Shown here piece by piece: positions 54,571 through 63,831 of a stretch of DNA of 64,000 nucleotides. The number at the start of each line of letters is the position of its first letter. Position 1 is the stretch's first letter. A program made the translations under genes and the position numbers. The stretch is from NCBI RefSeq assembly GCF_000372865.1, contig NZ_KB889965.1, positions 455,902-519,901 on the forward strand, written 5' to 3'. Origin of the DNA: Methylosarcina fibrata AML-C10 (GTDB lineage: Bacteria > Pseudomonadota > Gammaproteobacteria > Methylococcales > Methylomonadaceae). The notes under the pieces are model-generated. The model was not told the DNA's origin, did not search any database, and saw only the letters and a program-made list of their open reading frames with translations.

Positions 54571-54678
54571 GTCGTCTTATTTTCCGGACTCCGGAGGCGG
54601 ACTGGACGATGGCCGTCATGCCGCCGACTTGCCGGGTTTATCCATGAGACGGCGGCGGTAAACTCTTGATCTTTTCCG

Positions 54679-55188
54679 ATGCCCGAGTTTTTTTTAACCA
54701 CCACCTGGCGAATACCGGCTTCTCTCGAAGCGGTCTGGTCCTGTCTGATCCATACCGAGAACTGGCCTTCATGGTGGAAGTATGTGGCCGGGGTCGATGA
54801 AATTTCGGCCGGCGAGCCGAACGGTTTGAACAACATCAGGCACTACGTCTGGCGCACGGCTTTACCCTACCGGCTGGCGATGAACCTGCGCGTCATCGAA
54901 TTAAAGCCCCGGCGCTCGATCGCCGTGGAAGTCAGCGGCGATTTGCGAGGCAAGGGCGTCTGCCGGTTTGCCTGTCGGACGGCGCCGATCGAGACCGAAG
55001 TTTGCTTCTACTGGCACGTCCATACGTGCAAGCCCTGGATGGACTGGTTCGGCGACCTGAGCCGTCCTGTCTTCATATGGAACCACGGCAAAGTCATGAA
55101 AAGCGGAGAACAAGGACTCATACGCCGGTTGACGGATACCGCTCAAAAACCTGCTGAACGCGAGGCAAAATTCCGGCAGGACGGTTAA
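54679..55188 (+). CDS. SRPBCC-superfamily protein
   Basis: 169 residues. The helix-grip start is seen (WRIPASLEAVWSCLIHTENWPSWWKYVAGVDEI), then strands LPYRLAMNLRVIELKPRRSIAVEVSGDLRGKGVCRF. The C-terminal helix is long and charged. Such folds bind hydrophobic ligands. Substrate unknown. Confidence 0.75.
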   Translation: MPEFFLTTTWRIPASLEAVWSCLIHTENWPSWWKYVAGVDEISAGEPNGLNNIRHYVWRTALPYRLAMNLRVIELKPRRSIAVEVSGDLRGKGVCRFACRTAPIETEVCFYWHVHTCKPWMDWFGDLSRPVFIWNHGKVMKSGEQGLIRRLTDTAQKPAEREAKFRQDG

Positions 55189-55484
55189 AGGCGGGGTATT
55201 CGCCTTACAGCTCCCGGCTTTTCGACAATCACGGCCAGTCACGGATCTGCCGGTTTCCAGAACGCGGCAGAGTCTTCTTACGGCGGCATCGGGGCTAATC
55301 GGCGCGTTTAGGCTTGCTCGGCCGGCTTCATCTTCGTGCCGGAAGGAACTTCAGTCTTGGGCACGCTGTTTTTTCAAAACCGGAGAACTGCTTGCGTATT
55401 CCAGGTCAAAGGGTAATGCACGGTGTTTTTCGTATGACCATTATCTGCTAAACTGGCCCGGTCACTCTCGGTAAATGCAAAAAG

Positions 55485-56093
55485 ATGGCTAAAGAATACA
55501 TACAAAAATTACTCGATCGATTTGTACCCGATCCCGAATTCATCAAACAACACAAAAGCCTTCAGTTTCTCGGGGAGAAACTGCATCAGCCCAATTTATG
55601 GCATTTGAACAGGCGTTCCGTATCGCTCGCCTTTGCCGTCGGCCTGTTCTGCGCCTGGATACCGACGCCGACGCAAATGGCCATCTCCGCGGCGGCGGCC
55701 ATTTATTTCAGCGCCAATCTGCCCCTTTCGGTCATTCTGGTCTGGGTCACCAATCCGGTCACGATGCCGCCCTTGTTTTATTTTGCCTACGAGGTCGGGC
55801 TCTGGTTCATGAATGCTCCGGAGACCGAGAGCCAGTTCGAGTTTTCACTGACGGGTTTGTTTTCCGGTCTGGGCGGCATCTGGCAGCCTTTCCTGCTGGG
55901 GTGCTTCATTCTGGGCGTGGTTTCTTCGTCCGCCGGTTATTTCGGCATCCAGTATTTCTGGCGGCAGCACACGCTCAAGAGATGGAAAGAGCGAAAGCAA
56001 AGAAGGGCGGCGCTGGCGGAAAAATACCCCGCTCCCAAGGAAGAGCGGAAAACCGAGGCGCGCGATCCTTTCCGTGCTCGGGATTTCAGCTAA
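55485..56093 (+). CDS. DUF2062 membrane protein
   Basis: 202 residues. Conserved DUF2062 core: LNRRSVSLAFAVGLFCAWIPTPTQM and LSVILVWVTNPVTMPPLFYFAYEVG, with three or four helices and a basic cytoplasmic tail. Function unknown. The last 8 bases overlap the convergent lolD gene. Confidence 0.85.
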   Translation: MAKEYIQKLLDRFVPDPEFIKQHKSLQFLGEKLHQPNLWHLNRRSVSLAFAVGLFCAWIPTPTQMAISAAAAIYFSANLPLSVILVWVTNPVTMPPLFYFAYEVGLWFMNAPETESQFEFSLTGLFSGLGGIWQPFLLGCFILGVVSSSAGYFGIQYFWRQHTLKRWKERKQRRAALAEKYPAPKEERKTEARDPFRARDFS

Positions 56094-56766
56094 CGATGAC
56101 GCCGTCTTCCATGTGCAGCACCTTGCCCATTCTGGAAGCCAGTTCGTGATCGTGAGTCACCACCAGTAAGCTGACGTTAAGCTCCTGGTTCAGTTCCAGC
56201 ATCAATTGATACACCTGATCGGCCGTCTTGCTGTCCAGATTGCCGGTCGGTTCGTCCGCCAGAATCAAACCCGGATGGTTGATCAGCGCCCTTGCCACCG
56301 CGGCCCGTTGCCTTTCGCCGCCGGATATTTCGCCCGGCTTGTGTTCCATGCGATGGCCGAGGCCCACCCGATGCAACAGCTTGCCGGCGCGTTCGCGCGC
56401 CGTCTTGACCGATGTTCCGGCGATCAGCAAGGGCATGGCCACGTTTTCCAGCACGGTAAATTCACCGAGCAGATGATGCGATTGATAAACAAAGCCCAAA
56501 GAGGCATTTCTCAATTTGGCCAGTCTGCTCGGACCGACTTTCTGGAGATCGACGTTATCCAGCACGATCTGTCCGCCGGTGGGTTTTTCCAGACCGCCGA
56601 GCAAATGGAGCAGGGTGCTTTTGCCCGATCCGGAAGCGCCCATGATCGCAATGCGTTCGCCCCTGCCGATGGTCAGATTGACGCCTTTCAATACCTCGAC
56701 GTTGAGCGGACCCTGCATGTAACGTTTGGTGAGTTGCCGGCATTGCAGCATAGGAGGGTTATTCAT
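56086..56766 (-). CDS. lolD: Lipoprotein-releasing system ATPase LolD
   Basis: 226 residues. All ABC motifs intact: Walker A GASGSGKST, Q-loop VYQSHHLL, signature ISGGERQR, Walker B LILADEPTGNLD, H-loop THD. The pattern matches LolD rather than MacB. It powers release of lipoproteins from the inner membrane. The ATG at 56766 overlaps the lolC stop by 8 bp; the upstream extension lies inside lolC and is rejected. Confidence 0.96.
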   Translation of the reverse strand: MNNPPMLQCRQLTKRYMQGPLNVEVLKGVNLTIGRGERIAIMGASGSGKSTLLHLLGGLEKPTGGQIVLDNVDLQKVGPSRLAKLRNASLGFVYQSHHLLGEFTVLENVAMPLLIAGTSVKTARERAGKLLHRVGLGHRMEHKPGEISGGERQRAAVARALINHPGLILADEPTGNLDSKTADQVYQLMLELNQELNVSLLVVTHDHELASRMGKVLHMEDGVIVS

Positions 56767-58006
56767 ATCTGAGTACTTCCGCGGGATTGACTTTGGCGGC
56801 CTGCCAGGCCGGGTAAATCGTTGCCAGCAGCGACAGAACAAAAGCCATGCCGGCGATCGTGTAGACGTCCGACCAGACCAGCTTGGAAGGCAGTTGGCTG
56901 ATGTAATAAACGTCGGCCGGCATGAAATTAACGTGAAAAAATTCTTCGATGCGTTTGACGATGGCGTCGGCGTTCAAGGCCAATAAAATGCCGCCCACGG
57001 TGCCGATGACGGTGCCGACCACGCCGATGACGGTGCCGAGAACGATAAAAATGCCCATCACCGAGACGGAAGTCAGGCCCTGGGTTTTTAAAATGGCGAT
57101 GTCTCCGCGTTTGTCGGTCACCACCATGACCAGGGTCGATACGATGTTGAACGCGGCCACGGCGACAATGAGCAGCAGGATGATGAACATGACCGTCTTT
57201 TCGGTTCTGATCGCCTTGAAGAAGTTGCTGTGTGCCTGGGTCCAGTCGCTGACCCGGTAATCGTCATAAAGCGCCGTCGCCAGTTCGCGGGTGATTTTCG
57301 GCGCATTGAACAAATCGTCCAGTTTGATCCGGAGGCCCGACACGGCGCCGTCCATACGGAACAGTTTGGCGGCATCGTCAATGTGGATGAGGGCCATGTT
57401 GCGGTCGTATTCGTACATGCCGACCTGAAAAACGCCGACCACGGTAAACCGCCGCATTCTGGGAATGACCCCGGCCGGGGTCGAATTGATTTGCGGACTG
57501 ATTACGGTGACTTTGTCGCCCAGGACGACGCCGAGGTAACCGGCCAGCTCCGCGCCCAGGACAATGCCGTACTGACCGGGCACCAGATCGGACAGGTGCC
57601 CCGCGATCATTTTGGCACCGACTTCCGACACTCTCGATTCATATTCGGGCGAAATGCCGTTCACCAACGTGCCGCTGACGCGCCGTTCGGCGTTGATCAT
57701 GACCTGACCGGTGATGAATGGCGCGGTACCCTCGATATGAGGAAAGTTTTTCAGTCTGTTCTCGGCTTCGGGCCAGTCGTACAGCTCGCCATATTTTCCG
57801 GTGACGGTGGCGTGAGCCGTCATGCCGAGAATGCGTTCCCGCAATTCGGCTTCGAAACCGTTCATGACCGACAGGACCGTGATCAAAGCCGTTACCCCCA
57901 GCGCTATGCCGAGGACGGAGGTCAGGGTGATAAAAGAAATGAACTGAGTGCGGCGCTTGGCTCGCGTATAACGCAAGCCGATATAAAAAATCAGAGGTTT
58001 AAACAT
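56759..58006 (-). CDS. lolC: Lipoprotein-releasing system permease LolC/LolE
   Basis: 415 residues. N-terminal helix with the LolC/E start (FIGLRYTRAKRRTQFISFITLTSVLGIALGVTALITVLSVMNGFE, read in parts), a periplasmic domain, and three C-terminal helices (IILLLIVAVAAFNIVSTLVMVV; DIAILKTQG). Only one permease gene is present with lolD, suggesting a homodimeric LolF-type arrangement or a second gene elsewhere. Confidence 0.94.
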   Translation of the reverse strand: MFKPLIFYIGLRYTRAKRRTQFISFITLTSVLGIALGVTALITVLSVMNGFEAELRERILGMTAHATVTGKYGELYDWPEAENRLKNFPHIEGTAPFITGQVMINAERRVSGTLVNGISPEYESRVSEVGAKMIAGHLSDLVPGQYGIVLGAELAGYLGVVLGDKVTVISPQINSTPAGVIPRMRRFTVVGVFQVGMYEYDRNMALIHIDDAAKLFRMDGAVSGLRIKLDDLFNAPKITRELATALYDDYRVSDWTQAHSNFFKAIRTEKTVMFIILLLIVAVAAFNIVSTLVMVVTDKRGDIAILKTQGLTSVSVMGIFIVLGTVIGVVGTVIGTVGGILLALNADAIVKRIEEFFHVNFMPADVYYISQLPSKLVWSDVYTIAGMAFVLSLLATIYPAWQAAKVNPAEVLRYE

Positions 58007-58030
58007 GAAGTGGAAGGTCGGCTGAAAATG

Positions 58031-58447
58031 TCAGGATTTTTTGCAGTTGGGGCAAAAACCGTATAAATAGAGGCTGTGATCGGTCAGTTGATAACCCATC
58101 CTTTGGGCAATTTCTTTCTGCCGGTTTTCGATGATTTCATCGGTAAATTCATCCACCTTGCCGCATTTCATACACATGATGTGATCGTGGTGATCGCCTT
58201 TGGCCAGTTCGAATACGGAATTACCCCCTTCAAAATGATGACGGGTTACCAACCCGGCCGCTTCAAACTGGGTCAGGACGCGATAAACCGTCGCCAGGCC
58301 GATTTCCTCGTGCTCGCTCAACAGAATTTTGTAAACTTGTTCTGCGGTGAGATGATGTTCGTCGACCTGGTTTTCCAGAATTTGCAAAATTTTAACGCGA
58401 GGCAAAGTCACCTTAAGACCTGCATTTCTAATATCGTGCGTTTCCAC
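58031..58447 (-). CDS. fur: Ferric uptake regulator
   Basis: 138 residues from a GTG at 58447 with GGAG seven bases upstream. The start fits Fur (ETHDIRNAGLKVTLPRVKIL). DNA-binding helix EIGLATVYRVLTQFEAAGLV, metal sites HHDHIMCMKCGKVDEF and the C-terminal FCPNCKK. Iron-responsive repressor. The longer frame to 58621 is rejected. Divergent from bamE, a common gammaproteobacterial arrangement. Confidence 0.95.
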   Translation of the reverse strand: METHDIRNAGLKVTLPRVKILQILENQVDEHHLTAEQVYKILLSEHEEIGLATVYRVLTQFEAAGLVTRHHFEGGNSVFELAKGDHHDHIMCMKCGKVDEFTDEIIENRQKEIAQRMGYQLTDHSLYLYGFCPNCKKS

Positions 58448-58514
58448 TTTTAATCTCCGGGTTATGCGCCGGGTCCGGCAGTTGTCTTTGGATTGCACAT
58501 TGTAGCCTTTTTTG

Positions 58515-58531
58515 GCCGTGATGGGCACGGC
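58515..58531. promoter_or_regulatory. Small perfect hairpin upstream of fur
   Basis: GCCGTG-ATGGG-CACGGC, flanked by T6 on the left and TGTTTT on the right, in the fur/bamE intergenic region. Could be a terminator in the plus direction or a leader structure for fur. Confidence 0.3.
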
Positions 58532-58724
58532 TGTTTTATAAATCGGGGAGAAGCGAGCGATCCCTTCCGATAACGACCCGCGATCCCGAACCGAAAGCCG
58601 ATCGTCCGTTTCCGGACGCATGGCCCGTGCTTGTCCGGCTCGGATGCGATATTATAAAGTCCCATAGGATAATTGCTTAACATCGGGTATGATTTCAAGA
58701 TTTTAATCAATTTGCAGCTTTTTA

Positions 58725-59279
58725 ATGAGTAAGTTTTTTCGTTTTTTAAGTGCCGTGGCCGGTTTGTCGGCGGTGTCCTGCTCGCCCATTTTGAATAATC
58801 TGCCTGGGGTATACACCATCAATGTTCAGCAAGGGAATATTATCGATCAATCGATGGTCGACCAGTTGCGGCCCAACATGACGAAACGGCAGGTGCTCTA
58901 TATCATGGGCTCTCCGATGTTGAACGACGTCTTCCATCCGGACCGCTGGGATTATATCTACTCGAATCAGCCGGGCGGCGAGCCGCGGCAGGAAAAGAAA
59001 GTCACCCTGATATTCGACGGGGACAACATCGTGGGCATCCAGGGAGACTTCAGGCCGAGCAGCCAGCCGGTGGTCAAGGTGTCCGAGGAAACGACGGTCG
59101 AAGTGCCCAAACGCGAGGTCGAAAAAACCTTGTGGGAAATGTTGACCGGTCTTTTTGGATTGGATGAAACGCCTGCTCCGGAGGCGGCGCCCGCATCGGA
59201 AAAGGGCGATAATGCAGCCGCACCGGCATCGGAAAAGGACTCGGCTTCGAATCCCGATCAACCGGAGGTATCGCCTTAA
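58725..59279 (+). CDS. bamE: Outer membrane assembly lipoprotein BamE
   Basis: 184 residues. Lipobox VSCS near residue 19, then PGVYTINVQQGNIIDQSMVDQLRPNMTKRQVLYIMGSPML and DRWDYIYSNQPGG, all diagnostic. It is longer than E. coli BamE (113) because of a Pro/Ala/Glu-rich tail after about residue 145. Part of the BAM complex in the outer membrane. Confidence 0.95.
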   Translation: MSKFFRFLSAVAGLSAVSCSPILNNLPGVYTINVQQGNIIDQSMVDQLRPNMTKRQVLYIMGSPMLNDVFHPDRWDYIYSNQPGGEPRQEKKVTLIFDGDNIVGIQGDFRPSSQPVVKVSEETTVEVPKREVEKTLWEMLTGLFGLDETPAPEAAPASEKGDNAAAPASEKDSASNPDQPEVSP

Positions 59280-59391
59280 ACCCGTGACTTTTCTTCTATC
59301 CAATACTCTTGAACATCTTTTTGGCCCGTCATTCCCGGCCGGTTCTATCCGCCTTCAAGAGAGAAGGCCGCAGCAATAAAGCCTTTCTGCC

Positions 59392-60015
59392 ATGAGCGAC
59401 ACGTTATTTTACATCCACGATCCGATGTGCAGTTGGTGTTATGCGTTTCAGCCCGCGCTGTTCGCTTTGAAAAACCATCTGCCTTGTTCCGTCCGGCTCG
59501 AGAAACGGGTGGGCGGGCTGGCTCCCGACACGACGACGGTGATGCCCCAGGATCTGCAGGAGCGCATACGGCAGACCTGGCGCCGAATCGAACGGACCGT
59601 TCCCGGAATTCGCTTCAATGACGACTTCTGGATGTTGAATACGCCAATCCGCTCGACTTATCCGGCCTGCCGGGCGGTTCTGGCCGCGGCACGGCAAGGC
59701 GCTGAGTATGAAGACGCCATGATCCTTGCCATTCAAACCGCTTATTACCGGCAAGCCAAAAATCCTGCGCTGTTTTCGGTGCTTCAGGAATGCGCCGCCG
59801 CTATCTCGCTGCATCCGGACCGGTTCGTACAGGATATGGCCAGTGAAAGTTTGGACAAGGAGTTACAGGATCAAATCGGCCAGGCCAGACGGTGGGGTGT
59901 TACGACCTATCCGTCGCTGCGGCTGCAGCACGGAAAACGCATCGTGCCGATCGCCGTGAATTATCTCGATTATCAAGCCATGCTCGATGACATCGGGCAG
60001 GTGGCGGAATCTTGA
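59392..60015 (+). CDS. DsbA-family thioredoxin-fold protein
   Basis: 207 residues, no signal peptide, so cytoplasmic. Active site C13-S-W-C16 in DPMCSWCYAF, and the cis-Pro region VTTYPSLRL. Resembles the FrnE-like DsbA branch. Substrate unknown. Confidence 0.85.
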   Translation: MSDTLFYIHDPMCSWCYAFQPALFALKNHLPCSVRLEKRVGGLAPDTTTVMPQDLQERIRQTWRRIERTVPGIRFNDDFWMLNTPIRSTYPACRAVLAAARQGAEYEDAMILAIQTAYYRQAKNPALFSVLQECAAAISLHPDRFVQDMASESLDKELQDQIGQARRWGVTTYPSLRLQHGKRIVPIAVNYLDYQAMLDDIGQVAES

Positions 60016-60124
60016 TGTGGCCGGTAAAATAGAGCCGGATACCCTGAAATCGTAGGTCAAAGCATCGGCAAGCCGGCGTCTGACTGTCCGGAATTTCACT
60101 TCTGATTGAGTTTTTCCGATCGCC

Positions 60125-60910
60125 GTGACCTTCGATCCACGCCTGAAAATCATCATTTTTTTGACCGTGGCCGCCACCGCCGGATTGTTCGGCCTGGCCG
60201 ATCCGATTGCCCAGGATCCTGCTTATCACCGCTTCGCGGATCGGCGCGCGGCGTTGGGTATTGCCAACTTTCTCAATGTGATTTCCAATGGGCCTTTCGT
60301 AGTGATCGGGTATAAGGGCATGCGCCTGATCGCGGCGCACGAAAACAACCGGCCGCTCGGCTCCCTGACGGCGCTCTATTTCGGTTTTTTTGCCGGCATC
60401 TTTCTTATCGGTTGCGGTTCGGCCTATTACCACTCCCATCCGGACAATCAAACCCTGGTGTGGGATCGGCTGCCGATCACTGTCGCGATGACGTCTTTTT
60501 TCTGCGTTCTGATCGGGGAGTACGTTTCGGCACGAAGCGCCCGGCAGTTGTTCATCCCCTTGCTGATCCTGGGATTGGTCTCGGTCGCTTACTGGTACAT
60601 CACCGAACTGAGCGGCCACGGCGATCTGCGCCTTTATGCGCTGGTTCAGTTTTTACCGGTCATCCTGGCGCCGGTCATTCTTCGGCTGTTTAACTCGGCC
60701 GAGCTTCATCCTCGCGTTGTCTGGGGATTGCTGGGAACGTTCGCGGCGGCTAAAATCGCCGAACATCTGGATGCGGAAATTTACAGTCTTTTGGGCTGGG
60801 TCAGCGGCCACACGCTCAAACACCTGGGCATGGCGGCCGGGATCTGGATCGTTTACCGCGAGCTGCGGAAGCGAAAAGACGAAGCGGGAACCGCCCCGCT
60901 TCGCCGGTGA
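60125..60910 (+). CDS. Alkaline ceramidase-family membrane protein
   Basis: 261 residues with seven helices; GTG start. Family motifs: DRRAALGIANFLNVISNGPF, GCGSAYYHSHPDNQTLVWDRLPIT, GHGDLRLYALVQFLP and HTLKHLGMA. The His and Asp residues match the metal site of CREST-superfamily hydrolases. In bacteria the substrate is not known. Confidence 0.85.
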   Translation: MTFDPRLKIIIFLTVAATAGLFGLADPIAQDPAYHRFADRRAALGIANFLNVISNGPFVVIGYKGMRLIAAHENNRPLGSLTALYFGFFAGIFLIGCGSAYYHSHPDNQTLVWDRLPITVAMTSFFCVLIGEYVSARSARQLFIPLLILGLVSVAYWYITELSGHGDLRLYALVQFLPVILAPVILRLFNSAELHPRVVWGLLGTFAAAKIAEHLDAEIYSLLGWVSGHTLKHLGMAAGIWIVYRELRKRKDEAGTAPLRR

Positions 60911-60913
60911 GTT

Positions 60914-61084
60914 TTACACCAATAATTTGAAAAAACTCTTGGGAGCCCCGCATATCGGGCATTCCCAGTCCTCAGGAATATCTTCCCAACGGGTTCCCGG
61001 AGCGATACCGCTGTCCGGATCGCCTTTTTCTTCATCGTAGATGTGCTCGCATTCCATGCAGTAGTATTTCTTGTAATCCGACAT
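60914..61084 (-). CDS. Rubredoxin
   Basis: 56 residues, found directly on the minus strand. Two Cys pairs hold one iron: CMEC (9-12) and CPIC (42-45), with the typical [17 protein letters not shown] block. GAGGA lies seven bases before the ATG. An electron carrier; possible partner for the AlkB-like enzyme at 15495. Convergent with the ceramidase-family gene, 3 bases apart. Confidence 0.97.
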   Translation of the reverse strand: MSDYKKYYCMECEHIYDEEKGDPDSGIAPGTRWEDIPEDWECPICGAPKSFFKLLV

Positions 61085-61193
61085 TCTGATTCCTCATAAA
61101 TGATGTTTTGTGAAAAGGGTGAATATTGAGCGTTGGTCTTATCCTGACCGGCTTCGGCAGCTCTGTTGCCGGCGGACAGGAAAAACCGCCTTC

Positions 61194-62207
61194 TCAACCC
61201 AGTTTGACCTGACGTCCCAGTGCGGCGGATTGCATGGCGGCCACCAGCAGCTCGCAGTTGCTTCTGGCATCTTCCAGCGAAAGCGCCGGTTCGGATCGGT
61301 TCAGGACGCACCGGCTGAAATGTTCGATTTCCAGCCGGAAATGGTTTTCGGGCGGCATCCGCTCTTCGCATTGCCGGCCGTCTTCGGTCCACCAGGAGAT
61401 GACCGGAATATCGCCCGGCAATTGCCAGACCGTATGGCATTTAATTCCGCCTTTGGTTCCAATAATTTCGTATTCGCAGCGCCGGGCGCGTTCGAAGCTG
61501 AAATCGAAATTCACCATTTTTCCGGAGCCGTAATCGATAATGCCGCTGGTGGTGATGTCGGCGCCGCTGCCGACGTAGCTGGACACTGCCGTTACCGAAA
61601 CCGGCGGGGTGTCGAAAAACAGGCGGGCCGAATGAATGGCATAGCAGCCGATGTCCCAGAGCGCGCCGCCGCCGTTTTCGATGCTTTCGGCCAGACGGTA
61701 CATGCGCGCCGGGCGCATCATGAAGGAATAAGTGGAGCGCACGGTGCGGATCTCGCCGAACAGTCCGGACCGGATCAGTTCGAGAACCCGCTGATGCTGC
61801 GGATGAAAACGATACATGAAGCCTTCCATCACCGTGACCCGATGCCGTCTTGCTGCGGTTTCAATGGCGTCGATGTCGGCTACGGACAGCGCCATCGGCT
61901 TCTCGCACAAGACGTGCTTGCCGCGCTCGATCGCACGGAGTGTCCATTCGGCGTGTTCGTGATTGGCCAGAGGCAGATAGACCGCTTCCACTTCCTCGTC
62001 GTCCAGCAAGGCTTCGAGGCGGTCGTAGGTTTTGACGTCCGTCTGTCCCGGTCCGTATTTGGCCAGCGTTTCTTCGGCGGCGCCGGGGCGCCGGCTGGCG
62101 ATGGCCGTCAATTGGGCATTGTCCGCTTCGACAATGGCCGGCAACAGCCGTTCGTTGACCCGTGCGGCACCCAATATGCCCCAGCGTAATTGTGCTCTGT
62201 CAGTCAT
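61194..62207 (-). CDS. Gfo/Idh/MocA-family oxidoreductase
   Basis: 337 residues. Rossmann start WGILGAARVNERLLPAI, the catalytic EKPMALS, and the C-terminal barrel (EGFMYRFHPQHQRVLELIRSGLFGEI, WDIGCYAIHSARLFF). NAD(P)-dependent, acting on sugars or related polyols. The ATG at 62207 is preferred, with AGGAAGAG upstream. Substrate unknown. Confidence 0.9.
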   Translation of the reverse strand: MTDRAQLRWGILGAARVNERLLPAIVEADNAQLTAIASRRPGAAEETLAKYGPGQTDVKTYDRLEALLDDEEVEAVYLPLANHEHAEWTLRAIERGKHVLCEKPMALSVADIDAIETAARRHRVTVMEGFMYRFHPQHQRVLELIRSGLFGEIRTVRSTYSFMMRPARMYRLAESIENGGGALWDIGCYAIHSARLFFDTPPVSVTAVSSYVGSGADITTSGIIDYGSGKMVNFDFSFERARRCEYEIIGTKGGIKCHTVWQLPGDIPVISWWTEDGRQCEERMPPENHFRLEIEHFSRCVLNRSEPALSLEDARSNCELLVAAMQSAALGRQVKLG

Positions 62208-62352
62208 GTAGGCTCTTCCTATCGGGCCATCCGGTAATGGCCCTTGTGGTTCTAGTTCCAGGATGGATGTCAAAATTTGCGTCCGCTGCCCGTCAGGGCA
62301 AGCGGGAAGAACGGCGGCTCGGAGTGCACCTGAAGATAATGCTCGTTGCCGA

Positions 62353-62391
62353 CATAAATCTGCCAGGTTTTAAAAACCTGGCAGATTTATG
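62353..62391. repeat. Near-loopless 19-bp perfect palindrome
   Basis: CATAAATCTGCCAGGTTTT (62353-62371), one base, then its exact complement to 62391. Lies 28 bases past the end of hps-phi and upstream of the oxidoreductase, on the minus strand. It could end hps-phi transcription or be a mobile palindromic repeat. Confidence 0.75.
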
Positions 62392-62418
62392 GCAGGAAAA
62401 CGAGTTCCAGCCATATCC

Positions 62419-63606
62419 TTATTCGAGATTGGCGTGACGCGTCCGCATTTCTTCTTCGGCAATGCCTTTTTCGTGAATCAGATGCGACACCAAAGCTTCC
62501 AGGAAGGAAAGGGTGGACAGTTCAAAAATCGTCCCCATGGGCATGCCCACCACCTTGCCGTACTGATCCGGTTTACCCATCAGCAGGACGGCGTCGGCCA
62601 TATCGCCGATCGTGGAGCCGCTTTTTGCGGTAATGAGAACAATTTTGGCACCTACTTCCCGGGCTTTTTTGGTAAAGGCGATCAATTGTTCGGTTTCGCC
62701 GGAACCGGAAATGATGATCAGAAGATCGCCCTTTTTGATGCTCGGCGTGACGATCTCTCCGACCACGCTGACGTCGTAACCGCTGTGCATCAGCCGCATC
62801 GCAAAGAAACGGCAGACCAGGCCCGAACGGCCCGCTCCGGAGACGAAGATTCGCTTGGCCTTGTCCAGCATCTTGGTCAATTGCTCGGGATAGTCGTCTT
62901 CGGTTTCGCTTAGAATCGAATGGACTTTGCCCAGGATCATGTTCTGGTGCGGATTGCCGGCCTGGCCCTGGCCGTCGACCAGTTGCTTGATTCGGCGCGC
63001 CGCCTCGGCGGGGGAAGGGGCGCCGTAGATGGCGGCACCCACCACGATGATGTCGGCGCCCGACTGCACCACCTGATCGACCGTGGCCTCCTTGATGCCG
63101 CCGGCGACCGAGACTCTGACGTTGAGGCCCAGCCGTGCGATGTCCTGCAAATCGGCAAAAGGCGTTTGTCCGGCCGCCTGGGCATCGAGCCCGGTATGGA
63201 CGCCGACGATATGGGCGCCCAGTTCGGCTGCGGCTTTCGCGCACTCCAGTTTATCCGGCACGTTGATCAGATCGATCTGGGCTTCGGCGCCGTGCGCCTT
63301 GGCAGCCTTGATCACGCCGGCGATCGTGGCCAGTCCGGATACGCCCAGAACGGTGCAGATGTCGGCTCCCGCCGCATAGAAAGGCGCGGCCTCGTACTCG
63401 CCCGCATCCATCGTCTTGAGGTCGACCAGAATGAGTTTGTTCGGGAACTTGGCTCTGAGCGCCTTGACCAGCTCGATGCCGTTGAATTTGATGCAGGGCG
63501 TGCCGATTTCGAAAATGTCGACGTAGGGCGCGGTTTGCTCGGCCAGACTCATGGTTTGATCGAAATCCAGTGAATCCAGCGCTAATTGTATGAGTGGTCT
63601 TGCCAT
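62419..63606 (-). CDS. hps-phi: Fused 3-hexulose-6-phosphate synthase/6-phospho-3-hexuloisomerase
   Basis: 395 residues. The N-terminal half (1-210) is Hps: LIQLALDSLDF, DIFEIGTPCIKFNG, VDLKTMDAGEYE, VAGGIKEATVDQVV. The C-terminal half (about 220-395) is the Phi SIS domain: VSGAGRSGLVCRFFAMRLMH, ISGSGETEQLI, ITAKSGSTIGDMAD. It fixes formaldehyde onto ribulose 5-phosphate and isomerises the product to fructose 6-phosphate, in the cytoplasm. This fusion is a methanotroph/methylotroph marker. No Shine-Dalgarno is visible; the sequence right before the ATG is ACCTCCT. Confidence 0.96.
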   Translation of the reverse strand: MARPLIQLALDSLDFDQTMSLAEQTAPYVDIFEIGTPCIKFNGIELVKALRAKFPNKLILVDLKTMDAGEYEAAPFYAAGADICTVLGVSGLATIAGVIKAAKAHGAEAQIDLINVPDKLECAKAAAELGAHIVGVHTGLDAQAAGQTPFADLQDIARLGLNVRVSVAGGIKEATVDQVVQSGADIIVVGAAIYGAPSPAEAARRIKQLVDGQGQAGNPHQNMILGKVHSILSETEDDYPEQLTKMLDKAKRIFVSGAGRSGLVCRFFAMRLMHSGYDVSVVGEIVTPSIKKGDLLIIISGSGETEQLIAFTKKAREVGAKIVLITAKSGSTIGDMADAVLLMGKPDQYGKVVGMPMGTIFELSTLSFLEALVSHLIHEKGIAEEEMRTRHANLE

Positions 63607-63622
63607 AGGAGGTACCCCGAAA

Positions 63623-63649
63623 TGTTATTGTTATCAGTGTTATTGTTAT
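63623..63649 (-). promoter_or_regulatory. Tandem 12-bp repeat upstream of hps-phi
   Basis: TGTTATTGTTAT occurs at 63623-63634 and 63638-63649 (15-bp spacing), 17-43 bases before the hps-phi start. Could be a regulator site or part of the leader. Confidence 0.4.
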
Positions 63650-63831
63650 ACAGAAAAACCAATGGATAGAACTCTAAATCAGGTTCGAAAGGATGTCAAT
63701 TTCCCGCCGACGCTTTAGCGCGGCGGACGGCGGATTGGATCCTTTTTCCGGTGTGCATGCCGATAAAGAAAGCCCGGCTAGCGGACAAATCCGGACGGAT
63801 CCGATAGGAGGCTGTTGCCATGACGGAAGCT

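Noticed and set aside
58448-58621. N-terminal extension of Fur
   Set aside because: The GTG at 58447 has a good ribosome binding site and matches the Fur start.
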